Shown here one piece after another: positions 17,890 through 28,001 of a stretch of 64,000 nt of DNA (the first letter of the stretch is position 1; every line of letters starts with the position of its first letter). The translations under genes were made by a program, and so were the position numbers. Under the pieces are notes generated by a model. The model was not told the DNA's origin and ran no database searches. It saw only the letters and a list, made by a program, of their open reading frames with translations. This DNA is from Dictyobacter kobayashii (lineage in GTDB: Bacteria > Chloroflexota > Ktedonobacteria > Ktedonobacterales > Ktedonobacteraceae): NCBI RefSeq assembly GCF_003967555.1, contig NZ_BIFS01000001.1, positions 4,402,001-4,466,000 of the forward strand. The letters run 5' to 3'.

Positions 17890-19158
17890 ATGAAACTTTC
17901 GCGTCGCGCTATGATCAAAGATGGAATGCTGGTAGTTTCAGCTGGTATGGTAATGCCCGCGATTTTTAGCCGTGGAGTCGCCTCGGCTAAAGCGCTCCAA
18001 CTGGATCATGCCCATACTGCAATGGCCAGCAACGATCATACGCTGATCGTTGTACAGATGGCTGGTGGCAATGATGGTTTAAATACCGTTGTGCCCTATA
18101 CCGATGCAACCTATCATAAGATGCGCCCCACTCTGGGTCTTGCAGAAGATAAGGTTTTACACCTGGATGATCGCCTGGGCCTGCATCCCAATCTTGCACC
18201 CCTCAAAAATCTCTGGGATCAAGGTCATCTCGCCATTGTAGAAGGCGTAGGCTATCCCAACCAGAGCCTCTCTCACTTTCAGGCGATGGACATCTGGCAG
18301 ACATTGGATATGACCGGTAACGGGAGTGAAGGCTGGCTGGGAAAACTGGTGGCTGGCCTGGTAGATAAAGATGGACACCCTTTTAAAGCGATGGATATTG
18401 GTACCCAGACGGCGCAGGCACTTTCTTCAATCACGACACCGGTACCCACGCTGGCCAGCACCCAGAGCTATCGCCTCAGTACTGATCCGACCGAGCCTGA
18501 TGGCGGCAACGCACGTCTACAGGCCCTCTTGAAACTATATAATACCTATCCGCGCTCTTCCCCTTATGCCGCCCTGCTGGATACTACGGCGCTCAATGCC
18601 CATGAAGGAGGCCGCCAGTTGTTGCAGGCTGAAGCCACTTATCAGCCTGCCGTAACCTATCCTCAAGGTCCTTTTGCGACCGGCCTGAAAACGCTGGCAG
18701 AAGCTATTGTGCAGGGGCTTGGCTTACGGGTAGGCTATGTAACCCTGGGCGGTTTTGATACCCATGCCAATCAGACCGCGACCCATGAGACCTTGTTAAA
18801 AACCTTAGCCGATGGACTGGCGGCATTCTACACTGATCTGGAAAAGCATGGCAAAGCTGACAACGTGGTGGTCATGACCTGGTCAGAGTTTGGACGGCGT
18901 GTCGAAGAGAATGGCAGCCTTGGTACTGACCATGGTACAGCTGCACCTCTTTTTGTCATGGGCAATGCTATACACAAAGGCATTTATGGAGAACCTCCTG
19001 ATCTCAAAAATCTGGATCAGGTTGGGAACTTAAAATACACTGTCGACTTTCGTTCTATCTACGCAACTGTCCTGGATCGTTGGATGGGGGCCTCTTCCAA
19101 GGCTGTCCTGGGAGGATCCTATGATACTAATGCGCAAAACTTTTTGCCTCAGCTCTAA
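17890..19158 (+). CDS. DUF1501 family protein, Tat-exported
   Basis: Sulfatase/alkaline-phosphatase-fold protein of the DUF1501 family, presumed partner of the preceding DUF1800 product. It begins with a Tat signal (KLSRRAMIKDG and a hydrophobic stretch ending near AS-A). Motifs include QMAGGNDGLNTVVPY, SHFQAMDIWQT, GGFDTHANQ and EFGRRVEENGS...DHG, which carry the likely metal-binding residues. ATG 17890 follows AGGAAGG and places the RR motif at the N-terminus; the frame is open to 17863. A strong terminator follows. Confidence 0.9.
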   Translation: MKLSRRAMIKDGMLVVSAGMVMPAIFSRGVASAKALQLDHAHTAMASNDHTLIVVQMAGGNDGLNTVVPYTDATYHKMRPTLGLAEDKVLHLDDRLGLHPNLAPLKNLWDQGHLAIVEGVGYPNQSLSHFQAMDIWQTLDMTGNGSEGWLGKLVAGLVDKDGHPFKAMDIGTQTAQALSSITTPVPTLASTQSYRLSTDPTEPDGGNARLQALLKLYNTYPRSSPYAALLDTTALNAHEGGRQLLQAEATYQPAVTYPQGPFATGLKTLAEAIVQGLGLRVGYVTLGGFDTHANQTATHETLLKTLADGLAAFYTDLEKHGKADNVVVMTWSEFGRRVEENGSLGTDHGTAAPLFVMGNAIHKGIYGEPPDLKNLDQVGNLKYTVDFRSIYATVLDRWMGASSKAVLGGSYDTNAQNFLPQL

Positions 19159-19168
19159 ATAAACTGAG

Positions 19169-19224
19169 CAGCAAAAAACGTCAGGCTTCGCGCCCGTGGA
19201 CGCGAAGCCTGACGTTTTTTGCTG
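19169..19224 (+). terminator. Strong hairpin terminator after DUF1501 gene
   Basis: Perfect 24-bp stem, 19169-19192 with 19201-19224, loop of 8 nt, with an internal run of six T in the right arm. Element copy B begins at its last base, and a second copy of the right-arm end (CTGACGTTTTTGCTG) occurs beyond that element at 19381-19395. Confidence 0.85.
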
Positions 19225-19381
19225 GGCTTTTTCATGCTTGTCCAGAGACTGCTAGCAAGCGATAAGATGGCATTCTTTCATGTGTGGAGTGTGTGAAGTG
19301 GGCGGCCGCGGCCGCCCACCTCACACACTCCACACTCCCAACTCGGCGCCGCAGGCGCCAAAGAGGAACATGAAAAAGCCC
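19224..19381. repeat. MITE-like palindromic element, copy B
   Basis: 158 bp between the DUF1501 terminator and the phytochrome gene. Ends are GGGCTTTTTCATG and its inverse CATGAAAAAGCCC. The centre is a near-perfect palindrome around GGCGGCCGCGGCCGCC with arms GAGTGTGTGAAGTGGG / CCCACCTCACACACTC (one mismatch). The sequence GGCGCCGCAGGCGCC near the right end is shared with copies A and C. Flanking direct repeats CTGACGTTTTTTGCTG (left) and CTGACGTTTTTGCTG (right) look like a target duplication of unusual length. The remaining 170 bp before 19551 show no gene. Confidence 0.85.
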
Positions 19382-19550
19382 TGACGTTTTTGCTGCTCAG
19401 ATAGACTAATTACTTGAGATTTATTATAATTTGTGATAAATAGAATGGATGTACACGCCAGCAATTTTATCGCTTTCTATGTTTGTGCTGTAACGGGCCT
19501 TTGTGCTGAGGATATAGCTATAATTTTTGTGAATTAAAAGGTAAAGATGG

Positions 19551-21866
19551 ATGAACACGAGTCAGTCTAGCAAGGAATATGCGGCGCAACTGAATGCGCC
19601 AGCTGAAAATGTAGATCTTACCAATTGTGATCGCGAACCAATCCATATTCCGGGTTCTATTCAGCCTCATGGCATCCTGATGGTTTTAAGTATACCTGAT
19701 CTGCACATTACGCAAGTCAGTAATAATACAGACACACATTTAGGGACAGAGCCAGCGAGACTGTTAGGGCAGCATATCGCACAGCTTCTCCCTGCTGATC
19801 AAGTAGAGCAACTCACACAGAGCTTACGGCTAGAGGCGATTGAAACCGTGAATCCGCTAGTGATCACAATACAAGATAGTAAGGGCCAGGAGAAGACCTT
19901 TGATGGCGTGGTTCATCGCGTGGATGGCCACGAGAAAGAATTGCTCTTGCTTGAATTAGAGCCAACTCTGGATACGAATAATATATACATTCCCAATTTT
20001 TACCAGGTCATGCGTACCTCGGCCACAGTTTTGCAAGGGGCATCAAATCTATTGGATATGTGTCAGGCTTCTGCTGAAGCTGTGCGTCGCTTGACCGGTT
20101 TTGATCGTGTATTGATTTACCGTTTCCACGAAGATTGGCATGGCGAGGTTATTGCTGAAGCCCGGAATGAAGATCAGGAAGCGTATCTGGGTCTGCATTA
20201 TCCAGCCTCAGATATTCCCGCCCAGGCACGTGAATTGTATCGTCACAACTGGTTACGCCTGATCTCCGATGTCGCCTATCAACCAGCTCCGATCATACCG
20301 ACAGATAATCCGTTAACCCAGACTCCTCTTAATTTGAGTTCCTCTGTTCTGCGTAGCGTTTCGCCCATGCATATTATGTACCTGAAAAATATGGGTGTTG
20401 CCGCCTCCATGTCTATTTCGATCATTAAAAATAATATGCTCTGGGGACTGATTTCTTGCCATCATAATGCACCCAGGCTTGTTCCCTATACAGTACGTGC
20501 CGCCTGTGAGTTTCTGGGACAGTTGCTTTCCTTGCAGATTGCGGCACGCGAAGATGTAGATGATTATGCCTACGAAATGCAGGTGAAGAATATCCAGGCT
20601 TCCCTGTTAGAGCGCATACGCGGTGACCAGAATCCTTTTGAACAGATAGTGGAACATGCGACGGAACTTATGAGCCTGGTTAATGCCCAGGGGGCCGCGG
20701 TCTATTTTAATGATCGCTATGTGCCTCTGGGTATGGCACCGGCCGCTACCGATGGGATGCGCATCGTTGGCTGGCTTAAAGAAAATATGCAAAATGATGT
20801 GTTTGTGACCGATAACTTTTCCAATTATTGGAAAGATGCCCAACAATGGCAGGATACAGCCAGTGGCTTGCTCGCTATTTCGATTTCGCCTTCGCAGGGT
20901 AGCTATGTGCTCTGGTTTCGGCCCGAGGTTGTGCGTGAAGTCACCTGGAGTGGTGATCCGCATAAACCGGTGCAGATGCAAGATGGATCTGCCATGTTAC
21001 TTCCACGCACCTCTTTTGCCGCCTGGAGCGAAACGGTTCGCTTCAGATCACAAGCCTGGAAAGCTTGTGAGCTAGAGGCAGCGCGTGGCCTTAGAAGTGC
21101 CATCGTTGATAATGTGTTGCGTGACCTGGTGGTACAGCGCGCAGATGAGTTGGCCGATCTGAACAAGATGCTGGAAGAGAGCAATCAAGAACTGGATTCT
21201 TTTGCTTATATTGTCTCCCATGATTTGAAGGAGCCTTTACGTGGCATTAATAACTATGTGCATATTCTCAAAGAAGATTATTCACAGAGTTTAAACGAAG
21301 AGGGGCTGAGTCGCTTGGCAACCCTCCTGCGTTTAACGCAGCGCCTCGATACATTGATCGATTCTCTACTGCATTATTCGCGCGTAGGACGTGTTGATCT
21401 TGCCTTTGCCGAAACAGATCTCAATGAAGTTCTGGACAGCGTCCTTGAATTGCTACGGGCGAGAATAGAAGAGCATCAGATTGAGATACGCGTGCCGCGC
21501 CCTCTGCCAACGATCTGGTGCGACCGGGCCCGTATCGGCGAAATTTTTACCAACCTGATCACTAATGCTATGAAATATAATGATAAAGCAGATAAGTGGA
21601 TTGAGATAGGATACCAGCAACCTGAAGATTCACAGCAGCCGTTGGTTTTTTATGTGCGCGACAATGGTATTGGCATTCGCGACAAGTATTTTGATTCAAT
21701 CTTCCGCATTTTTAAGCGACTACATGGTCGAGATAAATTTGGTGGCGGAACTGGCGCGGGGCTAACAATTGTCAAACGTATTGTAGAACGTCATAAAGGA
21801 ACCATCTGGCCTGAGTCTACCTTTGGCGAGGGGACGACGTTCTATTTCACCTTGCAGGAGGGCTAG
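19551..21866 (+). CDS. Bacteriophytochrome sensor histidine kinase
   Basis: Red/far-red photoreceptor kinase, 771 aa, with the canonical order PAS (about 25-130), GAF (about 155-325), PHY (about 335-500), HisKA and HATPase. Cys26 before the PAS domain (LTNCDREPIHIPG) is where bacteriophytochromes bind biliverdin. The GAF domain has PASDIP at 218-223 and CHH at 303-305, and the PHY tongue shows WFRPEVVREVTWSG. The phospho-acceptor is His557 in VSHDLKEPLRG, and N, G1 and G2 boxes of the ATPase follow. No heme oxygenase gene is in the window. The next gene, 6 bp on, is its likely response regulator. Confidence 0.95.
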   Translation: MNTSQSSKEYAAQLNAPAENVDLTNCDREPIHIPGSIQPHGILMVLSIPDLHITQVSNNTDTHLGTEPARLLGQHIAQLLPADQVEQLTQSLRLEAIETVNPLVITIQDSKGQEKTFDGVVHRVDGHEKELLLLELEPTLDTNNIYIPNFYQVMRTSATVLQGASNLLDMCQASAEAVRRLTGFDRVLIYRFHEDWHGEVIAEARNEDQEAYLGLHYPASDIPAQARELYRHNWLRLISDVAYQPAPIIPTDNPLTQTPLNLSSSVLRSVSPMHIMYLKNMGVAASMSISIIKNNMLWGLISCHHNAPRLVPYTVRAACEFLGQLLSLQIAAREDVDDYAYEMQVKNIQASLLERIRGDQNPFEQIVEHATELMSLVNAQGAAVYFNDRYVPLGMAPAATDGMRIVGWLKENMQNDVFVTDNFSNYWKDAQQWQDTASGLLAISISPSQGSYVLWFRPEVVREVTWSGDPHKPVQMQDGSAMLLPRTSFAAWSETVRFRSQAWKACELEAARGLRSAIVDNVLRDLVVQRADELADLNKMLEESNQELDSFAYIVSHDLKEPLRGINNYVHILKEDYSQSLNEEGLSRLATLLRLTQRLDTLIDSLLHYSRVGRVDLAFAETDLNEVLDSVLELLRARIEEHQIEIRVPRPLPTIWCDRARIGEIFTNLITNAMKYNDKADKWIEIGYQQPEDSQQPLVFYVRDNGIGIRDKYFDSIFRIFKRLHGRDKFGGGTGAGLTIVKRIVERHKGTIWPESTFGEGTTFYFTLQEG

Positions 21867-21872
21867 ACAAGC

Positions 21873-22328
21873 ATGATCGATCGTTCAGACTATCCAATAC
21901 TGATTGTAGAAGATAGTGATGAAGACTTTGAAGTTATTCAATGGGCATTACAAAAGTTATCGATTACAACTCCCATTTATCGCTGTGATGATGGGGATGA
22001 TGTGCTGGATTTCCTGCATCATCGTGGCAAATATGCAGAAAAAGGGACTTCGCCGCGCCCTTCACTCGTCTTGTTAGATTTGAATCTGACATTGATGAAT
22101 GGGCAGGAAGTTTTGACCCAGATCAAGCAAGATGAAACACTAAAGATGATTCCTGTAATTATCTGGACCACCTCGGCAGATCCTAAGGACATTGAGATTT
22201 GTTTTAAACAGGGCGCCAATAGCTATATCCTCAAACCAATGACCTTCGAAAAATTACTAGAAGCCGTCGATTTGTTAAATCAGTATTGGTTTGGCGTGGT
22301 TATGCTTCCTGATACAGCAGAGATGTGA
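21873..22328 (+). CDS. Rcp1-like response regulator
   Basis: Single receiver domain of 151 aa of the type usually coupled to phytochromes. Acidic residues are in VEDSDEDFE, the phospho-acceptor Asp is in LVLLDLNLTLMNG, and Lys is in YILKPMTFE. The expanded YRCDDGDDVLDFLHHRGKY segment is typical of the Rcp1 group. It starts 6 bp after the phytochrome stop and its own stop overlaps the next gene's first possible start, so the three genes form an operon. Confidence 0.93.
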   Translation: MIDRSDYPILIVEDSDEDFEVIQWALQKLSITTPIYRCDDGDDVLDFLHHRGKYAEKGTSPRPSLVLLDLNLTLMNGQEVLTQIKQDETLKMIPVIIWTTSADPKDIEICFKQGANSYILKPMTFEKLLEAVDLLNQYWFGVVMLPDTAEM

Positions 22329-22330
22329 GT

Positions 22331-23449
22331 ATGGCGGAGAAGAATCCTACAATCTGTATTATTGATGATAACCCGGAGGACCGGGAAATTTTCCGGCGTT
22401 ATCTTTTGCAAGATACTCGCTACCATTATCAATGTTATGAGGAGGAAACCGGCGAAGAGGGGCTTGCACTCTGCAAACGGATTCAGCCTGACTGCATTTT
22501 ACTTGATTATAAATTGCCTGATATTGATGGCATTGAATTTTTGGCTGGACTGGTGGATGCCTCGGGCTCTGTGCCTTTTGCTGTGATTATGCTGGCAGGA
22601 CTGGGTGATGAGGGGATCGCGCTCCAGGCTATGAAAAGTGGCGCGCAGGACTACCTGGTTAAAGATGAGATGACGCCGGGAAATCTGTTTCGGGCTATTC
22701 ACAATGCCATTGAACGTACGGCTATGAGGCGCTCGCTGGAAAAGCACCAGCAAGATTTAGAACAGAAAAATCAAGAGATTCAGGCTTTTGCTTATGCCCT
22801 GGCCCATGATCTGCGTGCACCTTTACGGGCGATCACTGGCTTTTCACAAATTGTCGAGCAAGATTATCAGGCTGTATTGGATGCCGATGGCCGCCATTAT
22901 ATGGAAAATATTGTTCATGCCTGTGCCCAGATGGATCGTTTGATCGATGATCTCTTGAACTATACCCGCATTGAACATCGAGCGATTCGTTTTAAGCCTG
23001 TGGCCCTTGGTTATCTAATGCAACAGATAGTTAAAGGGATGGCCACTCGTATCAATGAGAACCAGGCTACGATCAATATCGCAGAGGATCTTCCCACTGT
23101 CTATGGTGATGCGACCCTGATCAACCAGATCTTTGTCAATTTATTGGAGAATGCCCTGGTATACCATAAGCCCGGTGAAAATGCGCAGGTGACGATTAGC
23201 TGGTGGGAGGAGGATGAATCTGCCGTAATCTGCCTGGCTGATAATGGTATTGGTATTTCACCCAAAAATCATGAAAAGATTTTTAATCTCTTCCAACGCT
23301 TGCATAGCGATGACATTTACCCTGGCACCGGGATTGGACTGGCCATCGTAAAGAAGGCAGTTGATCTATTAGATGGTTTTGTGTGGGTTGAGTCTACTTT
23401 AGGTGTGGAGAGCAAGTTTTTTGTGAAGCTGCCTAAATATGTTTTGTAG
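22331..23449 (+). CDS. Response regulator-histidine kinase (REC-HisKA-HATPase)
   Basis: Soluble kinase with an N-terminal receiver (phospho-Asp in CILLDYKLPDIDG), a short coiled coil, a HisKA domain with ALAHDLRAPLRA and an ATPase domain with NLLENALVYH, ADNGIGIS and GTGIGLAIVKK. The receiver probably takes phosphate in the phytochrome pathway and gates the kinase. A GTG at 22325 overlaps the preceding stop; ATG 22331 is listed as start but the choice is not certain. No transmembrane segment. Confidence 0.92.
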   Translation: MAEKNPTICIIDDNPEDREIFRRYLLQDTRYHYQCYEEETGEEGLALCKRIQPDCILLDYKLPDIDGIEFLAGLVDASGSVPFAVIMLAGLGDEGIALQAMKSGAQDYLVKDEMTPGNLFRAIHNAIERTAMRRSLEKHQQDLEQKNQEIQAFAYALAHDLRAPLRAITGFSQIVEQDYQAVLDADGRHYMENIVHACAQMDRLIDDLLNYTRIEHRAIRFKPVALGYLMQQIVKGMATRINENQATINIAEDLPTVYGDATLINQIFVNLLENALVYHKPGENAQVTISWWEEDESAVICLADNGIGISPKNHEKIFNLFQRLHSDDIYPGTGIGLAIVKKAVDLLDGFVWVESTLGVESKFFVKLPKYVL

Positions 23450-23606
23450 ACCTGCATATTTTATTTGTCTGTGGTCGATAAGGGTGTTGCTGAAACGGAT
23501 TGAGGTATGGAGGAGTATACCGTTATATATAAATGAGTAGAGTTGTGGCTGATCAGCAGCGGTTGCGCGTGGCACGCGTGAGCAATGCCAGTCTTTCGAT
23601 TGTATG

Positions 23607-23637
23607 AGCCCGGCCGCCCGGGCTAAGGTGTTTTTTT
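23607..23637 (+). terminator. Candidate intrinsic terminator
   Basis: Seven-bp GC stem AGCCCGG / CCGGGCT with a 4-nt loop, then six bases and a run of seven T. It lies about 160 bp after the phytochrome operon and ahead of the next kinase gene. Confidence 0.6.
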
Positions 23638-23735
23638 GATGCTGCGGCGCAACAAAGATTGAGCTGTGGTGACGCAGCTAGTCGTGAGTGAGCGGCGTTT
23701 ACGATTGCCTTTTTATAGCATGTTGGAGTTAGCCT

Positions 23736-25655
23736 GTGAGGTTCTTAATTATTGATGATAGTATGAGCGATCGCGAATTAGTTGTGAGGCGATTAAATAA
23801 AGAATTTCCAGATGCTGAATATGTGGAAGTGGCGCAGGTAGAAGATCTGGAACAAGCGATGGCATATGATGATTTTGATATAGTTCTTACCGATTACCAA
23901 TTGAATTGGACCAACGGTTTACATATTTTAAATAGGGTAAAGCAGCAATACCCGGACGTGCCGGTCCTGATGGTAACGGGTACAGGTAGTGAAGAGATCG
24001 CGGTAGAGGGCCTGCGTTCGGGCCTGAGTAACTATATCCTGAAGAGCCACCTTGAGCGACTCCCGCAGGCTGTGCATGAGAGCTTAGAGAAGGCTCGTTT
24101 GCAGAAGCAGTACGATGACGCTATTCTGCAGTTGCGCCATTCCGAAGAGCGCTATCGTGAAATTTTTGAACAGGGACTCACTGGCATTTTTGTGTACACC
24201 CCACAGGGCACACTTCTGACTTGCAACCCGGCTTTCGCCCATATTTTTGGTTTTGCTTCTGAAAAGGAGGCGCTGCAGGCCGACGTTCGCACCCTCTATC
24301 CCGCCCCTGCCGACTACCAGGCTTTTCTGAGGATATTAGAAAAAGAGAAGCGTTTAGAGTATCATGAAGTTCAGATGGTGAGGCACGACGGAACTCCCAT
24401 TTATATCGTCGAAAATGTGCAGGGAAGCTTTGATGAGCAGGGTAACCTGATTGAAGTCAAGGGTTATATTTTTGATACTACCGAACGACGCAAGCTGGCG
24501 GACCAGCTCCAGCAGGCACAACGCCTGGAGAGTGTAGGTTTACTGGTAAGCGGCATCGCCCATGATTTCAATAATATGCTAGGTGGCATTCTCGGCTATG
24601 CCAGCCGGGGCCTTAGCCGCATTACACAGAGCCATCCTCTTTACGATAATCTCAACCATATCCATGAAATTGGCACCCGGGCCGCGAATATGACCCATCA
24701 ACTCCTGGCCTTTTCGCGCCGGCAGGTATTAGAGCCAACGGATGTCAATTTAAATACCGTAGTGGAAAATATTTTAAACCTCTTTGGTAAAATACTCGCC
24801 GACCACATTGAAATTGAATTCATTCCCGACCCGGATTTAAAAACGGTGCATGTCGATTACGCGCAGATCGAGCAAGTTTTGATGAATCTCTGCGTAAATG
24901 CCCATGATGCCATGCCAAATGGTGGAAAATTGACTATCAAGACTGCGAATGTGTCATATGAAGATGCTTACCAGGGGAGCCGGGGGCAGCTGGCGGCGGC
25001 TCAATATGTGTTACTCTCGGTTCAGGATACCGGGATTGGCATGGATGAGCAGACAAAATCACATATCTTCGAGCCATTCTTTACCACCAAAGAGATCGGT
25101 AAAGGGACCGGCTTAGGGTTGTCGATGGTTCATGGGATTATTGGACAGCATAATGGTTATATTGGGGTTGACAGCACTCTGGGACAGGGCACATTGTTCT
25201 CCATATATCTACCCACTGTTGAGCTTTCCCTGGTTGATTTTGATATGGCCAATGATAACAAATTCAGCCAGGCCCCGGTGCGTGGGGGAGATGAGATGAT
25301 CCTGGTGGTTGAAGATGATCCTGATCTGCGTTGTTTGATGGAAGAAGCACTGACCGAATATGGCTATACTGTAGTTAGCGCAGCTGATGGGGCCGAAGGA
25401 TTAAAGCTCTTTGAAACCCATAGCGCAACCATCCCACTGGTCGTCTCAGATCTCGTTACGCCGAAAATGAGAGGTAAAGAGCTCTACGATCATATCCACG
25501 AGCAGAGCGAGCAGACGAAATTTCTCTTTGTCAGCGGCTACCAGGCCAATCAGATCAGCCAGAATTTTGTCCTGGATAAAGGCTTTACATTCTTGCAGAA
25601 GCCATTCGACCTGGATGAACTGGCCGCCAAAGTTCGTGAGATCCTGGACAGATAG
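23736..25655 (+). CDS. Hybrid histidine kinase REC-PAS-HisKA-HATPase-REC
   Basis: Soluble phosphorelay protein, 639 aa. The N-terminal receiver ([10 protein letters not shown], Asp in [10 protein letters not shown]) is followed by a PAS domain (about 145-260), HisKA with [12 protein letters not shown], HATPase ([29 protein letters not shown]) and a C-terminal receiver (VVEDDPDLR, Asp in [13 protein letters not shown]). The HDFNN type His box is that of the NtrB/CckA-like group. GTG start with TTGGAG about 8 nt upstream. Same strand as the phytochrome operon but separated by 286 bp, so likely its own unit. Confidence 0.93.
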   Translation: MRFLIIDDSMSDRELVVRRLNKEFPDAEYVEVAQVEDLEQAMAYDDFDIVLTDYQLNWTNGLHILNRVKQQYPDVPVLMVTGTGSEEIAVEGLRSGLSNYILKSHLERLPQAVHESLEKARLQKQYDDAILQLRHSEERYREIFEQGLTGIFVYTPQGTLLTCNPAFAHIFGFASEKEALQADVRTLYPAPADYQAFLRILEKEKRLEYHEVQMVRHDGTPIYIVENVQGSFDEQGNLIEVKGYIFDTTERRKLADQLQQAQRLESVGLLVSGIAHDFNNMLGGILGYASRGLSRITQSHPLYDNLNHIHEIGTRAANMTHQLLAFSRRQVLEPTDVNLNTVVENILNLFGKILADHIEIEFIPDPDLKTVHVDYAQIEQVLMNLCVNAHDAMPNGGKLTIKTANVSYEDAYQGSRGQLAAAQYVLLSVQDTGIGMDEQTKSHIFEPFFTTKEIGKGTGLGLSMVHGIIGQHNGYIGVDSTLGQGTLFSIYLPTVELSLVDFDMANDNKFSQAPVRGGDEMILVVEDDPDLRCLMEEALTEYGYTVVSAADGAEGLKLFETHSATIPLVVSDLVTPKMRGKELYDHIHEQSEQTKFLFVSGYQANQISQNFVLDKGFTFLQKPFDLDELAAKVREILDR

Positions 25656-25656
25656 G

Positions 25657-25709
25657 ATAAAGGGAGTAGGATGGGAAATAAGCTTACATCCCTTTTCTAC
25701 TCCCTTTAT
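25657..25709. terminator. Bidirectional terminator between convergent genes
   Basis: Perfect 13-bp stem, 25657-25669 with 25697-25709, plus a partly paired inner GATGGGA/TCCC segment. It separates the hybrid kinase from the minus-strand gene at 25733, with T runs on both strands. Confidence 0.8.
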
Positions 25710-25732
25710 TTCTTCCCTGAGCGCGTTTGCAG

Positions 25733-26245
25733 CTAATCTTCTTCGTAGGTTGCTCCAACGCGCTCAATGCGACTCTGGACATCCAGGAGTGCCTCAATGC
25801 GTGGCGTTTGTGCTTGATTGTTCTCTTGTAGACTGGTTTGTATCAGCTCATCGATCTGCAGATAATATTCTACCAGCAGGCGCTCTCCTACTGTAGTATG
25901 ATTGACACAATCCTCTAGCATTTCTTCCGCCTCTTCATAGGTGGCCAGGTATTCCTGCGTGCGCTGAAAGGCATTTTGAGCGCTCTGTAGCCGTTCCATC
26001 TGTTCTTGATAGGCGCGCCTCCGTAAGGGGGCTGTTCCAGCGCTTAATTGCAATTCTTGCAGTGTTAAAGCCGCGTTTCCCATATCAATATGGGTTTCAG
26101 TCTCGCGACGTTTCAGCCAGGCACGTACAGCATGCAAGCGGACTAATGGATTAGCCTCTTCTGGTAAACGCAAATTATCATCCGAAAGTAGCTCATCGCT
26201 TCCTACTTCTTCTGATTGATGAGAAAGTTCTTCGTCAAAATCCAT
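25733..26245 (-). CDS. Acidic helical protein of unknown function
   Basis: 170 aa, not recognised. Strongly acidic N-terminus (FDEELSHQSEEVGSDELLSDD), then Leu/Glu/Gln-rich sequence predicted by eye to be almost all helical, with heptad-like stretches (RMQEQ-, ERLQSAQNAFQRTQEYLATYEEAEEML). No Cys, no signal peptide, no membrane segment. The ATG at 26245 removes a hydrophobic, unlikely N-terminus present if the frame is read from 26323. It sits alone between a hybrid kinase and a symporter gene. Could be a scaffold or coiled-coil cytosolic protein. Confidence 0.6.
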   Translation of the reverse strand: MDFDEELSHQSEEVGSDELLSDDNLRLPEEANPLVRLHAVRAWLKRRETETHIDMGNAALTLQELQLSAGTAPLRRRAYQEQMERLQSAQNAFQRTQEYLATYEEAEEMLEDCVNHTTVGERLLVEYYLQIDELIQTSLQENNQAQTPRIEALLDVQSRIERVGATYEED

Positions 26246-26362
26246 CCTGATGCATCTTCCTTTTTCGCTATAACTGTTTTTTGTTATGGTAGCATAGCTT
26301 TGCAAGCAAAAAAACAGGGACACCTTACGTGAAGATATCCCTGTGCTTTGGAGAAAGGGGAA

Positions 26363-27940
26363 TTAGCTCAAAGCTTCTTGTCCCAACTCACTTGCTTCTA
26401 CTGGAGCTTGTTCCTCATCGTAATCAGCTGCCTGCGTGCTATCCTGCCCTCTCCCCAGGCCAACAGCCTCGAAGATAGGTGTCAGAACAACTGCTAATAG
26501 CAGGTTAAGTAAGAGGACCGCGACGGCAATATAAATGGGAATACCAAGAATAGGCATTGTTGGTTTGTTGCCTGCCAGGATAAACATTGTGGTGCCCGCG
26601 ATCATGGCTGCCGCCCAACCGATCAGCAGGGCCCAACGGTTAAACCATCTGGTATAGAGTCCCAGGAAGACCGAGGGTAACGTTTGTAAGATCCAGATGC
26701 CTCCCAACAACTGGAAATAGACAACCTGGGCTGGATTGATGGCTACAATGAAGAGCAAGGCACCAAATTTTAGGACGAATGAAGCAATTTTAGCGGCCTG
26801 TGTTTCTTCGCGATCGGTTGCATTGGGGCGGAAGTATTCTTTGTAGATATTACGGGTGAATAGATTCGCTGCCGCAATAGACATGACCGCGGCCGGTACA
26901 AGCGCGCCAATTGAGAGGGCGGCGAACGTGAAACCGGCGAACCATGAAGGGAATACGGCGTTAATCAGGGCTGGTACCGCGCTGTTATTACCAAAGCCAC
27001 CGAACGGTTTGACCTTTGCCGCGATTGCCATGTATCCCAGTATGGCTAGAAATCCCAGCATTAATGAGTAGATTGGCAGTAAGGCGGCATTGCGCTTTAC
27101 CACTTTGGTGCTGCTACTGCTGAGTACGCCAGTTAACGAGTGAGGATACAGGAAAAGTGCCAATGCCGAGCCCAGCGCCAGGGTTGAATAAGCAATGGCC
27201 TGATTGGCAGGAATAATGTCGGAGAAGGTCTTTGGATTGGCCAGTGCCTTTTGATGTGCTGCATCGAAGATCGGACCAAAGCCATGGAAATGGGTTGGGA
27301 TGATTGCGATGACCGCGAAGAGGACGATAAAAATCATCACATCTTTGACTAGTGCGATCATGGCGGGTGCGCGCAGCCCACTGGTGTACGTATAGGCGGC
27401 CAGAATGATAAAAGCAATGAGCAAAGGAATATCCACCTGGAAACCCAGGATTGGCAATGTGATTGGGATGCCCATCGCGGCCAGAGAGATCTGAATGCCA
27501 TACATTTGTAAGGCAATGTAAGGCATGGTCGCCAGGATACCGGTAAAGGCAATGGCCAGTGCCAGCCCTTTACTCCCAAAGCGATCCTTCACAAAATCTG
27601 ACGCCGTAACGTAGCCACGCTGCTTACAGATAGTCCAGAATCTGGGCATAAGTATAAATACCAGAGGATAAATAAGGACTGTGTAAGGAATAGCGAAAAA
27701 GCCTGAAACCGCGCCAGCGCCGAACATGGCGGCTGGAATAGCAATAAAAGTGTAGGCGGTGTACAGATCTCCACCTAGCAAAAACCAGGTAATGACTGTG
27801 CCGAAACGCCGACCCGCTAATCCCCATTCGTGTAATAGGTCTAGATCTCCACGCCGCCAGCGTGCAGCGATAAAGCCCAGAACCGTAACGGCAACGAAGA
27901 AGAAGACAAAAACGGCAACGGCTGTTGCGTCGAATTTCAT
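26363..27940 (-). CDS. Sodium:solute symporter (SSS family)
   Basis: Membrane transporter of 525 aa with about 13 hydrophobic segments. The SSS fold is supported by WRRGDLDLLHEWGLAGR, GDLYTAYTF near the first helices and by the conserved pattern around ALSIGALVPAAVMSIAAANLFTRNIYKEY. It is preceded at 61 bp by a DUF3311 gene, an arrangement seen with monocarboxylate (MctP-type) permeases, so acetate, pyruvate or lactate are likely substrates. The C-terminus ends in an acidic Glu/Gln-rich tail. Start ATG follows GGAAGGGAG. Confidence 0.88.
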   Translation of the reverse strand: MKFDATAVAVFVFFFVAVTVLGFIAARWRRGDLDLLHEWGLAGRRFGTVITWFLLGGDLYTAYTFIAIPAAMFGAGAVSGFFAIPYTVLIYPLVFILMPRFWTICKQRGYVTASDFVKDRFGSKGLALAIAFTGILATMPYIALQMYGIQISLAAMGIPITLPILGFQVDIPLLIAFIILAAYTYTSGLRAPAMIALVKDVMIFIVLFAVIAIIPTHFHGFGPIFDAAHQKALANPKTFSDIIPANQAIAYSTLALGSALALFLYPHSLTGVLSSSSTKVVKRNAALLPIYSLMLGFLAILGYMAIAAKVKPFGGFGNNSAVPALINAVFPSWFAGFTFAALSIGALVPAAVMSIAAANLFTRNIYKEYFRPNATDREETQAAKIASFVLKFGALLFIVAINPAQVVYFQLLGGIWILQTLPSVFLGLYTRWFNRWALLIGWAAAMIAGTTMFILAGNKPTMPILGIPIYIAVAVLLLNLLLAVVLTPIFEAVGLGRGQDSTQAADYDEEQAPVEASELGQEALS

Positions 27941-28001
27941 AGACGCATGCTCCCTTCCTTGCAGGCGTTAAATAGAACGCATCTTCAGCGTCTTTCTATC
28001 T

